Assembly (NCBI RefSeq): GCF_004208535.1
Contig: NZ_SGIS01000013.1
Location: 49,970-113,969, forward strand
Origin: Sphingomonas populi
Lineage (GTDB): Bacteria > Pseudomonadota > Alphaproteobacteria > Sphingomonadales > Sphingomonadaceae
Length of the DNA: 64,000 bases
Direction: 5' to 3'
Shown: positions 43,701-56,103 of the stretch, in pieces
Layout: every line of letters starts with the position of its first letter
How positions within the stretch are numbered: position 1 is the stretch's first letter
The notes under the pieces: generated by a model
The model's database searches: none
Told to the model about the DNA's origin: nothing
The model's input: only the letters and a program-made list of their open reading frames with translations
Program-made: the position numbers and the translations under genes

Positions 43701-44873
43701 TCAGCGCTCGACGCACATGGCGATGCCCATGCCGCCGCCGATGCACAACGTCGCCAGACCCTTCTTCGCGTCGCGCTTCGCCATCTCGTAGAGAAGGGTG
43801 GTCAGCACGCGCGCGCCGCTCGCGCCGATCGGATGGCCGATCGCGATTGCGCCGCCGTTGACGTTGACCTTCTCGGCGTCCCAGCCGAGTTCCTTGCCGA
43901 CCGACAGCGCCTGCGCGGCGAACGCTTCGTTCGCTTCGATCAGGTCGAGATCGGCGATCGTCCAGCCAGCCTTCTCCAGCGCGCGGCGCGTGGCGGGGAC
44001 GGGGCCGATGCCCATGACAGACGGATCGACACCAGCCGAGGCCCAACTCACGATGCGCGCGAGGATCGGGCTTCCGCGCTTCTCTGCTTCCTCACGGCTC
44101 ATCAGCACCAGCGCGGCGGCGCCGTCGTTGAGGCCAGAGGCGTTCGCGGCAGTGACGGTGCCGTCCTTCTTGAAGGCGGGGCGCAGGCCCGACACCGATT
44201 CGATCGTCGCGCCGGCGCGGATATATTCATCGGCATCGACGATCGTGTCGCCTTTGCGGCCCTTGATCGTGACCGGCACGATCTCGTCCTTGAAGCGGCC
44301 GCTGCCGCGCGCGGCCTCGGCCAGATTCTGCGAGCGCACCGCGAACGCGTCCTGCTCGCCACGCGTCACCTGATATTGCTCGGCGACGTTCTCGGCAGTG
44401 ATGCCCATGTGATAGTGGTTGAACGCGTCGGTCAGCCCGTCCTTGATCATCGTGTCGATCAGCGCGAGGTCTCCCATCTTCTGACCCGCGCGCAGCGCCT
44501 GCGCGTGCGCCGACATCGACATCGATTCCTGCCCGCCCGCAACGACGATGCTGGCATCGCCGGTCGCGATCGCCTGTGCCGCGAGCGCGACCGCGCGCAG
44601 CCCCGAGCCGCACACCTGATTGACGCCCCAGGCCGGAACCTCCTTGGGCACGCCCGCCGCCATCGACGCCTGCCGCGCGGGGTTCTGGCCCTGCGCCGCA
44701 GTCAGCACCTGCCCGAGAATCACCTCCGACACCTCCTCGCCCGACACGCCCGCCTGCGCGAGCGCGGCGACGATCGCCTGACGGCCGAGCTCATGCGCGG
44801 GCACGCCAGCAAAGGCGCCGAGGAAGCTGCCGACGGGAGTGCGCTTTGCGGCGGTGATGACGATATCGGTCAT
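43701..44873 (-). CDS. phaA: Acetyl-CoA C-acetyltransferase (thiolase)
   Basis: 390-residue cytosolic enzyme joining two acetyl-CoA to acetoacetyl-CoA. The nucleophilic Cys is in [13 protein letters not shown] (about 88), with [11 protein letters not shown] near 112, NEAFAAQAL near 315, the His in [16 protein letters not shown] (about 345) and the second Cys in TLCIGGGMG (about 376). The symbol is inferred from the adjacent PhaC-like and PhaR genes; atoB would be equally valid biochemically. Confidence 0.93.
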   Translation of the reverse strand: MTDIVITAAKRTPVGSFLGAFAGVPAHELGRQAIVAALAQAGVSGEEVSEVILGQVLTAAQGQNPARQASMAAGVPKEVPAWGVNQVCGSGLRAVALAAQAIATGDASIVVAGGQESMSMSAHAQALRAGQKMGDLALIDTMIKDGLTDAFNHYHMGITAENVAEQYQVTRGEQDAFAVRSQNLAEAARGSGRFKDEIVPVTIKGRKGDTIVDADEYIRAGATIESVSGLRPAFKKDGTVTAANASGLNDGAAALVLMSREEAEKRGSPILARIVSWASAGVDPSVMGIGPVPATRRALEKAGWTIADLDLIEANEAFAAQALSVGKELGWDAEKVNVNGGAIAIGHPIGASGARVLTTLLYEMAKRDAKKGLATLCIGGGMGIAMCVER

Positions 44874-44912
44874 GTCTGGTGTGTCTCCGACAGGTGGAAT
44901 GTCTGTGTGCGG

Positions 44913-46001
44913 TTATCTAGGGCGCGGCAGGGCGCTTAGCCAGTCCGCAAGCGGCTCCCACAGCTCGACGCGGCGGCGGCTGCCGACGATCATGCCGACA
45001 TGCCCGGCGACGACATCGCGCCGGTCGGGCAGATCGGCTGCGCTGGCGGCGGGCACGATCCGGTCGTGACGCGAGACGAAGTCGATCGCGGGGCAATCCA
45101 GCCGCGCCGGGCCGGCGACGGCGCCGGCGACTCGCCACGCGCCGCTGCCGGGCAGGTCGCGCGCGATGAAATCCTCCATCAACTGCCGCCCGGCACCATA
45201 GGGCAGGGGCGCGCCGCCGTTCGCCCAATCCTCCACCGCGATGAAGGCTTTCCACGCGGGGCTGCCCGGCTGCATTCGCGCGAACGCCTCGTATTTCGCG
45301 ATCGTCTTGGCCGGATCGAGCCGCCAGAAGCCGCTTTGCAACACTTCGACCGGCACCAGACCCATGGCTTCGCAACTCGGCTTGGCGGTGGCCCACAGTG
45401 ATCCGATGTCGGCACGGCCGAGACCGAACCCGGCGAATCGCCACGGCGCCGCGATCAGCGCCAGCCCCGCCACCTTCGCGGCGCAGGCCGCGCCGAGCGC
45501 CATCGTTCCGCCAAGGCAATAGCCCGCCAGCACCGGCGGCTCGCCGAGCCGCTCGGCCACCTTGGCGATCAGCGGCAGCAGGAGCTGCTCGACATGCCCG
45601 GCCAGGTCCATGCCGCGGTCGCGCGGCGGCGGATTGCCCCAATCGACCAGCAGCGGGCGAACGCCGGTGCCGGCCAGCCAGCGCAGCAGCGATACGTCGG
45701 GGGTGAGATCAAGGATGTTTGGCCCGTTGATGAGCGACGGCACCACAATCACCGGCCGCCCCGTCTCGCCCTTCACGCCGTAATCGCGCAGCCGCACCCG
45801 GCCTTTGCGGAACCGTATTGGCGCAAGTTTGCGCGGTCGCCCACGCGGCGCCTCCTGAAACGCGCGCAACCCGGCAAGTGCTGCGGTGCGACGTTCGGGT
45901 GATTCCGCAGTCTCGCTTTGCAGCATTTCAAGGAATAACGGCAGTGGTCGTGGACCGTGTTGCGATGCGGCATCAAAAGGTGTTAGACGTGAGACAACCA
46001 C
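44913..46001 (-). CDS. phaC: PhaC-like alpha/beta hydrolase (polyhydroxyalkanoate synthase family)
   Basis: 362-residue protein close in length to class III PHA synthases. The lipase-like box with a nucleophilic Cys is GYCLGGTMAL (about 165). VPSLINGPNILDL is near 92, the acid in DFVSRHDRIVP (about 310) and the His in VVAGHVGMIVG (about 335), so a full Cys-Asp-His triad is present. The start is a GTG; an ATG 25 codons later would remove the conserved PLPLFLEML. No PhaE partner, which class III enzymes need, is in the window. It is divergent from phaR. Confidence 0.82.
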   Translation of the reverse strand: MVVSRLTPFDAASQHGPRPLPLFLEMLQSETAESPERRTAALAGLRAFQEAPRGRPRKLAPIRFRKGRVRLRDYGVKGETGRPVIVVPSLINGPNILDLTPDVSLLRWLAGTGVRPLLVDWGNPPPRDRGMDLAGHVEQLLLPLIAKVAERLGEPPVLAGYCLGGTMALGAACAAKVAGLALIAAPWRFAGFGLGRADIGSLWATAKPSCEAMGLVPVEVLQSGFWRLDPAKTIAKYEAFARMQPGSPAWKAFIAVEDWANGGAPLPYGAGRQLMEDFIARDLPGSGAWRVAGAVAGPARLDCPAIDFVSRHDRIVPAASAADLPDRRDVVAGHVGMIVGSRRRVELWEPLADWLSALPRPR

Positions 46002-46022
46002 TGGGGGTCAGGGCCTTTCTTC

Positions 46023-46592
46023 ATGAAAAAGCATACTGCGGGCGATGGCCCGGCGATCATCAAGAAATACGCCAACCGCCGGCTCTATAATACCGAAACC
46101 TCGTCGTACATCACGCTCGAACATCTCGCTGCGATGACGCGCGAGGGGCGCGACTTCAAGGTGGTCGACGCCAAGAGCGACGAGGACATCACGCATAACA
46201 TCCTCACGCAGATCATCATGGAGGAGGAGTCGCGCGGCGAGACGATGCTTCCGGTCAACTTCCTGCGTCAGTTGATCTCGATGTACGGCGATTCGATGCA
46301 GGCGATGGTGCCGGGCTATCTCGAAGCGTCGATGGACAGCTTCCGCCGCAACCAGCTCCAGTTCAAGTCGGCGGTCGAGGGCGCGTTCGCCAACTCGCCG
46401 TTCGCCGAACTCGCCAAGCAGAACATGGCGATGTTCGAAGCGGCGACTCAGGCGTTCAAGCCCGGCGCAGTCGGCGCCGCGCCCGCCAAACCGGCGGAGG
46501 ATGCCACCCCGCTCAGCAAGGACGAGGAAATCGCCGCGCTGAAGGCGGAACTGGGCAAGCTCGTCGAGAAGATCGACAAACTCGGCGAATAA
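46023..46592 (+). CDS. phaR: Polyhydroxyalkanoate synthesis repressor PhaR
   Basis: 189-residue DNA- and PHA-binding regulator. The N-terminal PHB_acc_N domain reads IIKKYANRRLYNTETSSYIT (about 12-31), followed by VVDAKSDEDIT. The PHB accumulation domain has LPVNFLRQLISMYGDSMQ (about 77-94). The C-terminus ends in an acidic coiled-coil helix (EEIAALKAELGKLVEKIDKL). It senses PHA granules and represses phasin/PHA genes. It is divergent from the PhaC-like gene with 21 bases between their starts. Confidence 0.94.
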   Translation: MKKHTAGDGPAIIKKYANRRLYNTETSSYITLEHLAAMTREGRDFKVVDAKSDEDITHNILTQIIMEEESRGETMLPVNFLRQLISMYGDSMQAMVPGYLEASMDSFRRNQLQFKSAVEGAFANSPFAELAKQNMAMFEAATQAFKPGAVGAAPAKPAEDATPLSKDEEIAALKAELGKLVEKIDKLGE

Positions 46593-46596
46593 AAAC

Positions 46597-46681
46597 GCGT
46601 CGCCCCGGCGAAGGCCGGGGCAGTTGTGTCATTTGGAGAAGCAGGCGCCCCGACGCGCAGCGGCCCCGGCCTGCGCCGGGG
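46597..46681. repeat. Palindromic repeat, family E (phaR-cpaF gap)
   Basis: CGTCGCCCCGGCGAAGGCCG (left) and CGGCCTGCGCCGGGGCGACG (right, inverted) surround a centre of about 40 bp that includes TTGTGTCATTTGGAGAAGC. It is typical of sphingomonad intergenic repeats and lies between convergent phaR and cpaF. It could act as a terminator for both. Confidence 0.65.
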
Positions 46682-46712
46682 CGACGGTATAGGGCTTGTC
46701 CCTACTTCGCCC

Positions 46713-48245
46713 TTACAGACACGCCTCCAGATACGCCTGATCGAACCCGAACTGCCGCGCTTTTTCCAGCGTATACGGCCGCAGCCCCATCGAGCGATAT
46801 TCGCCGACGATCTTGCCGTCGGCGCTCTCCTCCAGATATTCGAACTTGAACAGCTCCTGCGTGACGATCACCGGGCCTTCCATGCCGATCACCTCGGTGA
46901 TGTTGGTGACCCGGCGCGAACCGTCGCGCAGGCGCTTCACCTGCACGATCATGTCGACCGAATCGGCGATCTGGCGGCTGATCGCTTCCTTGGGCATCTT
47001 GATGTCGCCCATCATCACCATGTTCTCCATACGCCCGAGGCATTCGCGCGGGGAGTTGGAGTGGAGCGTACACATCGAGCCATCGTGCCCGGTGTTCATC
47101 GCGGCGAGCAGATCGAAACATTCAGCGCCGCGGATTTCGCCGAGAATGATGCGGTCCGGCCGCATACGCAGCGAGTTCTTGACGAGATCGCGGATGCTGA
47201 TCTCGCCCTGACCTTCGAGGTTGGCCGGCCGTGTTTCGAGCGGCAGCCAGTGCGGCTGCTGCAAGCGCAGTTCGGCGGCGTCCTCGATCGTCAGCACGCG
47301 CTCGCCGGGGTCGATCATCTTCGACAGCGCGTTGAGCATCGTCGTCTTGCCGGAGCCGGTGCCGCCCGAGATGACGACGTTGAACCGGCACGCCCCCGCG
47401 ATCTTGAGCGCGGTCGCCATCTTGACGCTCATCGAACCGAACCCCGCCATCATGTCGAGCGTGATCGGCTTGTCGGAGAACTTACGAATCGAGATCGCGG
47501 TGCCGCGCAGCGAGAGCGGCGGCACGATCACGTTGACGCGGGAGCCATCTTTCAAGCGCGCGTCGGCGAGCGGCGTGGTCTGGTCAACGCGGCGGCCGAC
47601 CGAGTTGCAGATTCGCTGCGCGATCTGGAACAGATGTTCCTCGTCGCGGAACTGGATTTGCGCGAGTTCGAGCTTGCCCTTGCGTTCGACGAAGGTCTGG
47701 TTGGGGCCGTTGACCATGATGTCGGTGACGTTCGGATCGGACAGCAATTCCTCGAGCGGCCCGAGCCCGAGCAACTCGTCGACCAGCACCTTCTCCAGTG
47801 CGAACTGCTCGCGGCGGTTGAGCGTCAGCTTCAGCTCGGCGAGCACCTCGCCGATGATCGGGCGGAATTCCTCGGCAAGCTCGTCCTTGTCGAGCGTCGC
47901 GGCAGCTTCGGGATCGACGCGTTCGAGCAGACGCGGCAGCACCTGCTCCTTGATCTTGTGGATCGACGCCTCGAACCCCTCAACCCGGCTGTTGCCGGCC
48001 TCGCCCGACGCGGCCTGCCGCTCGGCAAGCCGCTGCATCGCATCGTGCGAGGCGCCGGGCATGACGCCCATCGCCATCCCGTCGATCTCACCGGGCATCG
48101 GCAGGTCGACCAATGGCGGGAATTGCTCGGCATAGGTGTCGGCGTCGGATGCCGGACGTGGCGCGCCCTGCATCGGTCGCGCAACGCCGAAGGCGGGGCG
48201 CGTGCCCGTTCCGGTTGTTCCCGGTCGCCGCCCAAAAGCACTCAT
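46713..48245 (-). CDS. cpaF: CpaF/TadA-type secretion ATPase
   Basis: 510-residue hexameric ATPase of the type II/IV secretion family that powers Flp/Tad pilus assembly. An unstructured N-terminus of about 70 residues precedes the N-terminal helical domain. Walker A is VISGGTGSGKTTML (about 280-293), the Asp box is RVLTIEDAAELRL (about 310), the Walker B region is RPDRIILGEIRGAE (about 350), and a His box lies in GHDGSMCTLHSNSPR (about 370). I chose the ATG at 48245 for GAGGGA upstream. No other tad/cpa gene is in the window. Confidence 0.93.
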   Translation of the reverse strand: MSAFGRRPGTTGTGTRPAFGVARPMQGAPRPASDADTYAEQFPPLVDLPMPGEIDGMAMGVMPGASHDAMQRLAERQAASGEAGNSRVEGFEASIHKIKEQVLPRLLERVDPEAAATLDKDELAEEFRPIIGEVLAELKLTLNRREQFALEKVLVDELLGLGPLEELLSDPNVTDIMVNGPNQTFVERKGKLELAQIQFRDEEHLFQIAQRICNSVGRRVDQTTPLADARLKDGSRVNVIVPPLSLRGTAISIRKFSDKPITLDMMAGFGSMSVKMATALKIAGACRFNVVISGGTGSGKTTMLNALSKMIDPGERVLTIEDAAELRLQQPHWLPLETRPANLEGQGEISIRDLVKNSLRMRPDRIILGEIRGAECFDLLAAMNTGHDGSMCTLHSNSPRECLGRMENMVMMGDIKMPKEAISRQIADSVDMIVQVKRLRDGSRRVTNITEVIGMEGPVIVTQELFKFEYLEESADGKIVGEYRSMGLRPYTLEKARQFGFDQAYLEACL

Positions 48246-48258
48246 TCCGCGTGATCCC

Positions 48259-48994
48259 TCATCCATGAGCACGGGGGATAGAGGCGAGGGTTTGATAATT
48301 TCCTAAGCCCATGTGCGACCGGGCGTGCGCTTCGGGGTCGCGACGCCAGATCACGAGGCGATCGTGGCCGCCCGTGTAGACGCGGTGCGGCAGTTGCGCG
48401 ATCGGATGATAGTCGCGCGCAAGCGTCGCCGCGAGCAAGCGCTCCATCGCCGGGTTACGATCGGTCCAGCTCGAATGCGCGATCATCCATCGTTCCAGCG
48501 GCGCGCACGGTCAGACACGCCGCCGCCATGACGAACAGATCGTAGAAGACCGGCGTCTGGGTGGTGTCACCCCATAAAGTGTTCAGCGCGGCGAGATAGA
48601 AGATGCCGGCCATTGTCGCCGGTATCCAGCCAACCCGCTTCCGCGTGAACACGGCTATCAGCAGCGCGGTCGCGGCGGCGAAAGCGGTGGCGACCAACTG
48701 CGCCGCCAGTACGCCATTGCCAGGTAGCAGGCGGATTGCCGCGAACAGCACGAACAGGCCGACCGGCTTGCGGTCCCAAATGTCGAGATACGGCAGTTCG
48801 CCGTGCCACATCCGATCGCCGACGAGCAGGTAGAATTGCTCATCCACTCCGGCGATCGGGTCGCCGAAAAGGCCGAAGCGGAGCAACACGGCCGCGCAGG
48901 CGAGGGCGCCAAGCGCCACCCACGCGGCGCGCGGAAACCGCGCGGTATAGTCGCGGGCAAAGGATAGTGTGGGCGGGCCGGGGACAATATCCAT
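48259..48994 (-). pseudogene. Decayed membrane glycosyltransferase-like gene (deleted centre, frame shift)
   Basis: Two frames on the minus strand look like the ends of one protein. 48994 down to 48455 gives an N-terminal piece: a first helix (AAWVALGALACAAVLLRFGLF), then DEQFYLLVGDRMWHGELPYL and DIWDRKPVGLF, the GT39/ArnT-like loop, and more helices. From about 48500 down to 48259 a second frame gives a soluble tail (LERWMIAHSSWTDRNPAMER onward). Intact relatives are around 450-500 residues, so some 250 residues are missing, and the pieces meet out of frame. Confidence 0.75.
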
Positions 48995-49050
48995 GACCGG
49001 CCGTGTCGCAGAGCGTGGTTAACGCCCGGTAAAGTACCGCAGCGAGGAGA

Positions 49051-49302
49051 TCAGGCGGCGCGCTCGGCCAATACGGTCAGCCCGCTCGCATTGACCTCGG
49101 CGAAACCGCCCTCGATCGTGAGCAGCTCGGGGTCGCCCTTTTCGGTGCGGTAGATCTGGAGAGCGCCGTCGCGGATCGTCGACATCACCGGCGCATGGCC
49201 CTCGAGCACGCCGAAATCGCCCTCGGTGCCGGGCACGACGACCATATAGACCTCTTCCGAGCGGACGAGCTTTTCAGGCGTGACGAGTTCGAAGTGCAGC
49301 AT
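49051..49302 (-). CDS. atpC: F1 ATP synthase epsilon subunit (short form)
   Basis: 83-residue subunit of the F1 central stalk. It contains only the N-terminal beta-sandwich ([20 protein letters not shown], then [19 protein letters not shown]). The C-terminal pair of helices that inhibits ATP hydrolysis in E. coli (139 residues) is absent. Short epsilon is common in alphaproteobacteria, where a zeta subunit takes the inhibitory role. It is the last gene of atpHAGDC. Confidence 0.94.
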   Translation of the reverse strand: MLHFELVTPEKLVRSEEVYMVVVPGTEGDFGVLEGHAPVMSTIRDGALQIYRTEKGDPELLTIEGGFAEVNASGLTVLAERAA

Positions 49303-49313
49303 TTTGGTTTCCT

Positions 49314-49415
49314 ACTCCCCTCCCGCTCGCGGGAGGGGTCGGGGGAGGGCGTGTCAGTCGGAAGAACCTTGCCCACAGGCCCTCCCCCAGCCTCTCCCGC
49401 GAGCGGGAGGGAGTA
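49314..49415. repeat. Palindromic repeat, family B copy 2 (atpD-atpC gap)
   Basis: CTACTCCCCTCCCGCTCGCG and its inverse CGCGAGCGGGAGGGAGTAG flank a centre of about 60 bp containing GTGTCAGTCGGAAGAACCTTG. It is closely related to 4794-4890. It separates atpD and atpC within one operon, where it would fold in the mRNA. Confidence 0.85.
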
Positions 49416-49424
49416 GAGGTGGCT

Positions 49425-51807
<2,383 letters not shown>

Positions 51808-51820
51808 CTTAGTCCTTCTT

Positions 51821-51921
51821 CTCCCTCTCCCCTCTGGGGAGAGGGTCGGGGAGAGGGGCTGTCCGCACGCATAACGTTTGTGACTGCCCCTCTCCCAACC
51901 CTCTCCCCGGAGGGGAGAGGG
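51821..51921. repeat. Palindromic repeat, family A copy 3 (atpA-atpG gap)
   Basis: Arms CCCTCTCCCCTCTGGGGAGA and CTCTCCCCGGAGGGGAGAGG around GCTGTCCGCACGCATAACGTTTGTGACTGC. It is nearly identical in its arms to the copy inside murD. It lies between two genes of the same operon. Confidence 0.9.
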
Positions 51922-51931
51922 CTATGTTTTC

Positions 51932-53464
<1,533 letters not shown>

Positions 53465-53477
53465 TCAGCCTTTCCCA

Positions 53478-53497
53478 CTGACAGCCTCGGCTGTCAG
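53478..53497. other. Perfect inverted repeat in the atpH-atpA junction
   Basis: CTGACAGCC-TC-GGCTGTCAG, a 9-bp stem with a two-base centre, overlaps the atpH stop codon (53494-53496) and lies 17 bases before the atpA start. In mRNA it would fold just upstream of the atpA ribosome site and could limit or couple its translation. Confidence 0.6.
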
Positions 53498-54048
53498 CCT
53501 TTCATTGCGTGCGCGAGCGTATTGAGACGGGTCTTGATCGACGAATCGATCATTTGGCTGCCGATCCTGACGACCAGCCCACCGAGGAGCGAGGGATCGA
53601 CCGTGAGATCGACGGAAACATCGCGGCCAACCCGCGTGCGGAGCTGCTGCTTGAGCGCATCGACCTGATCGTCGCTCAGCGGGTGTGCCGAGGCGACTTC
53701 GGCGGTCGTCTCGCCGCGGAAGTTGGCGGCGAGTTCGCGGAAGGCGCGGATCACGGCGGGAAGCTGCGACAGCCGGCGGTTGTCGGCGAGCACGCCGAGG
53801 AACTTCCTGGTGGTCGCGTCGAGGCCGAGTTCATCGGCGACGGCGGCGGTCGCGTTGGCGGCGTCCTTGCGCGACACCAGCGGGCTTTGCGTCAGGCGCT
53901 TGAAATCGTCCGACTGGTCGAGCGCGGCGCGCACCGTGGCGAGGCTCGCCTCGACGGTGTCGATCGCCTTGGTCTCGCGTGCCAGTTCGAACAAAGCCGT
54001 CGCGTAGCGACCGCTTAAACTGGCTTGAATACCGCCGGATGTCTCCAC
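53494..54048 (-). CDS. atpH: F1 ATP synthase delta subunit
   Basis: 184-residue peripheral-stalk subunit linking F1 to F0. It begins SGRYATALFELARETKAID. The C-terminal domain has HPLSDDQVDALKQQL and the signature VDPSLLGGLVVRIGSQMIDSS (in part, about 150-170). I chose the GTG at 54048, preceded by GAGGAACC, because upstream codons give no delta-like sequence. First gene of the F1 operon; F0 genes are elsewhere, as is usual in alphaproteobacteria. Confidence 0.95.
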   Translation of the reverse strand: METSGGIQASLSGRYATALFELARETKAIDTVEASLATVRAALDQSDDFKRLTQSPLVSRKDAANATAAVADELGLDATTRKFLGVLADNRRLSQLPAVIRAFRELAANFRGETTAEVASAHPLSDDQVDALKQQLRTRVGRDVSVDLTVDPSLLGGLVVRIGSQMIDSSIKTRLNTLAHAMKG

Positions 54049-54156
54049 GCGATCAGGTTCCTCAGGTAAGGGCGAACAGAAGATGGCCCCATGCAATAAC
54101 AAGGCTGGCGCAGACGCGCCTGCCGATGGGTTGGCGGGCGGTTAGCATCGGGTTCC

Positions 54157-54185
54157 GCAATGCGCAAGCCGGGCGAAGCGGTCAA
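54157..54185 (-). promoter_or_regulatory. Possible housekeeping promoter of the atp operon
   Basis: Minus strand TTGACC (54185-54180), 17 bases, CATTGC (54162-54157). The -35 is good and the -10 poor. It would give a leader of about 100 nt to atpH. Nothing else stands out in the 195-base gap 54049-54243. Confidence 0.3.
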
Positions 54186-54243
54186 GACCTGTGGATAGTC
54201 ACGGTTCGGTCAGCGAGGCAATCTGTGCGCGTCCGCGATGAAT

Positions 54244-54903
54244 TCAGCGGCGTATCGCGGGTGGTTGCGTACCCAGCACCGCAGCCGTGTAGTTCTCGAT
54301 GACTTGCGAGAACGGCGTACCATCGGGCAGCACCAGCACCGCGCGGTTCTCGATTAGCCGCGCCGGGATCGCGAGGCTTTTGGTCGAGCGATCTTTGATA
54401 GCGCTATCAGGTTCGTGAATATCCCAATCCTCGCCGAGCGGCGCCCACAGGATGCGCGAGCCGAGTGCCACGCGATGAAAGCCGAGCGGCCGGACGATTC
54501 GCCCGAATGACACGTCGGTCGAATCGAGCGCGCGGTTCATCTCAGGCGTCAGCCGTGCCGGCACATACCAGTTCTCCGCCACCGACAGCACGCGCGCGCC
54601 GCAGCGCAGATGCACGAGACGGTATCGCACCGGCTCGTCCGCGCCGACGTGAAGCGCGGCGCGCACCTCGGGCGGGGCGGGGCGCTCCGCCCCCGGCTGC
54701 CGATCCGCGACGATTTGGGTGCCGGCCGGCGCAAGGCCGTGGCGAACGCACCAGTCGTCCAGCACCAGAGTCGCGCTGTCGTGCGTCAGCAGCGCGAGTT
54801 CGAGGTCCTGCACCATCGCCAGCGCCGCCAGCCGGGCGACGCGAGTATCGGGCCAGGCGGCATCGGCGGCGGTCGCAACCGGCATGGGGGGCAGGGCGGG
54901 CAT
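54244..54903 (-). CDS. Chorismate lyase-like protein
   Basis: 219-residue cytosolic protein. The stretches LELALLTHDSATLVLDDWC (about 33-51), LHVGADEPVRYRLVHLRCGARVLSVAENWYVP (in part, about 84-115) and LGFHRVAL (about 140) match the chorismate lyase/UTRA fold pattern of a substrate-gripping beta sheet. An authentic UbiC would release 4-hydroxybenzoate for ubiquinone. The C-terminal 60 residues extend beyond E. coli UbiC (165 residues). I cannot confirm the catalytic Arg/Glu pair, so the call stays at fold level. Confidence 0.6.
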   Translation of the reverse strand: MPALPPMPVATAADAAWPDTRVARLAALAMVQDLELALLTHDSATLVLDDWCVRHGLAPAGTQIVADRQPGAERPAPPEVRAALHVGADEPVRYRLVHLRCGARVLSVAENWYVPARLTPEMNRALDSTDVSFGRIVRPLGFHRVALGSRILWAPLGEDWDIHEPDSAIKDRSTKSLAIPARLIENRAVLVLPDGTPFSQVIENYTAAVLGTQPPAIRR

Positions 54904-54984
54904 AAGCCCCCCGCTACCCGCAACCCGGCTTTGACCGCAAGCGGCGGGATGTGATGCGCGGGGCGACGCGCCTATACCGGCGCC

Positions 54985-56019
54985 ATGCCCGAGACTCTCC
55001 CGATCGACACCGACGCCGCCTGGACCGCCTTCGACGCGCGCGACCGCCGCCGCGACGGGCGCTTCGTCGTCGCGGTCCACACCACCCGCATCTATTGCAA
55101 GCCGAGCTGCCCGGCGCGGCGCCCCAAGCGCGAGAACGTGTCATTCTATCACGATGGCGCCGAAGCGCAGGCGGCCGGCTATCGCGCCTGCCTGCGCTGC
55201 AAGCCCGACGATGCCGCGCGCGACCGTGTCGCCGTCGCGCAGGCGATCGCGCTGATCGAGGCCGACGCTGCGACCGGCCTCGACGCGCTGGCGGCGGCGG
55301 TCGGCTACGCGCCGCACCATTTCCACCGCCTGTTCAAGCGCGCGACCGGCGTCACGCCCGCCGCGTATGCGCGCGGCTTGCGCGCCACCCGTGCCGCACA
55401 GGCGCTCACCGAGGAGGACAGCGTGACAGAAGCGATCTACGAGGCTGGCTATTCCGCGCCGAGCCGCTTCTACGAACAGGGCGCACCACGGCTCGGCATG
55501 AGCCCGAGCGCCTGGGCGAAGGGCGGTGCGGGGGTGGTGATCCGCTGGACCATCGCCGACACCAGCCTCGGGCCGATGCTGGTCGCCGCCACCGACAAGG
55601 GGCTGTGCCGGGTCTCGTTCGACGAGGGCGAGGCGACCTTGCGCGCGCGCTTCCCCAAGGCGGAGATCGTCCCCGGCGGCGCGGCGCTCGCCGATCTCGC
55701 CGCGCGCGTGGTCGCGGCGGTCGAATCGCCCGATCGCGACATGGACCTGCCGCTCGACGTGCGCGGCACCGCTTTCCAAGAGGCAGTGTGGCAGGCTTTG
55801 CGCGACATCCCGCTCGGCGAAACGCGCAGCTACCGAGAGCTCGCGGCCGCGACCGGCCACCCGCAGGCGGTGCGGGCGGCCGGGACGGCGTGCGGCGCCA
55901 ACCCGGTCTCGATCGTCATTCCTTGCCACCGCGCGCAGCGTGCCGACGGATCGATGGCGGGGTACGCCTGGGGGATCGACCGCAAGGTCGCGCTGCGCAA
56001 ACGCGAGGGCGTGGAATGA
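54985..56019 (+). CDS. ada: Bifunctional Ada: methylphosphotriester/O6-methylguanine methyltransferase and activator
   Basis: 344-residue DNA-repair protein and transcription activator. The Ada zinc domain has Cys ligands in RIYCKPSCPARRPKRENV (about 35-52) and RACLRCKPDD (about 69). The AraC-type helix-turn-helix is GLDALAAAVGYAPHHFHRLFK (in part, about 92-115). The methyltransferase domain carries the acceptor Cys in VIPCHRAQR (about 313) and WQALRDIPLGETRSY near 272. All three modules look intact. Confidence 0.95.
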   Translation: MPETLPIDTDAAWTAFDARDRRRDGRFVVAVHTTRIYCKPSCPARRPKRENVSFYHDGAEAQAAGYRACLRCKPDDAARDRVAVAQAIALIEADAATGLDALAAAVGYAPHHFHRLFKRATGVTPAAYARGLRATRAAQALTEEDSVTEAIYEAGYSAPSRFYEQGAPRLGMSPSAWAKGGAGVVIRWTIADTSLGPMLVAATDKGLCRVSFDEGEATLRARFPKAEIVPGGAALADLAARVVAAVESPDRDMDLPLDVRGTAFQEAVWQALRDIPLGETRSYRELAAATGHPQAVRAAGTACGANPVSIVIPCHRAQRADGSMAGYAWGIDRKVALRKREGVE

Positions 56020-56022
56020 GCG
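55990..56022. repeat. 33-bp direct repeat, copy 1 (ada 3' end)
   Basis: The last codons of ada plus ATGAGCG. It is repeated at 56652-56684 with two substitutions (A to G and A to C). The two copies bracket the DUF1453 gene. Confidence 0.85.
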
Positions 56023-56103
56023 ATCTTAACTGCGGTATTCGACTAGTACACCTCGTCGGCATCGGGTATGGCTCCGTGCGGTCCACGCTCGCGAGGTTTG
56101 ACG

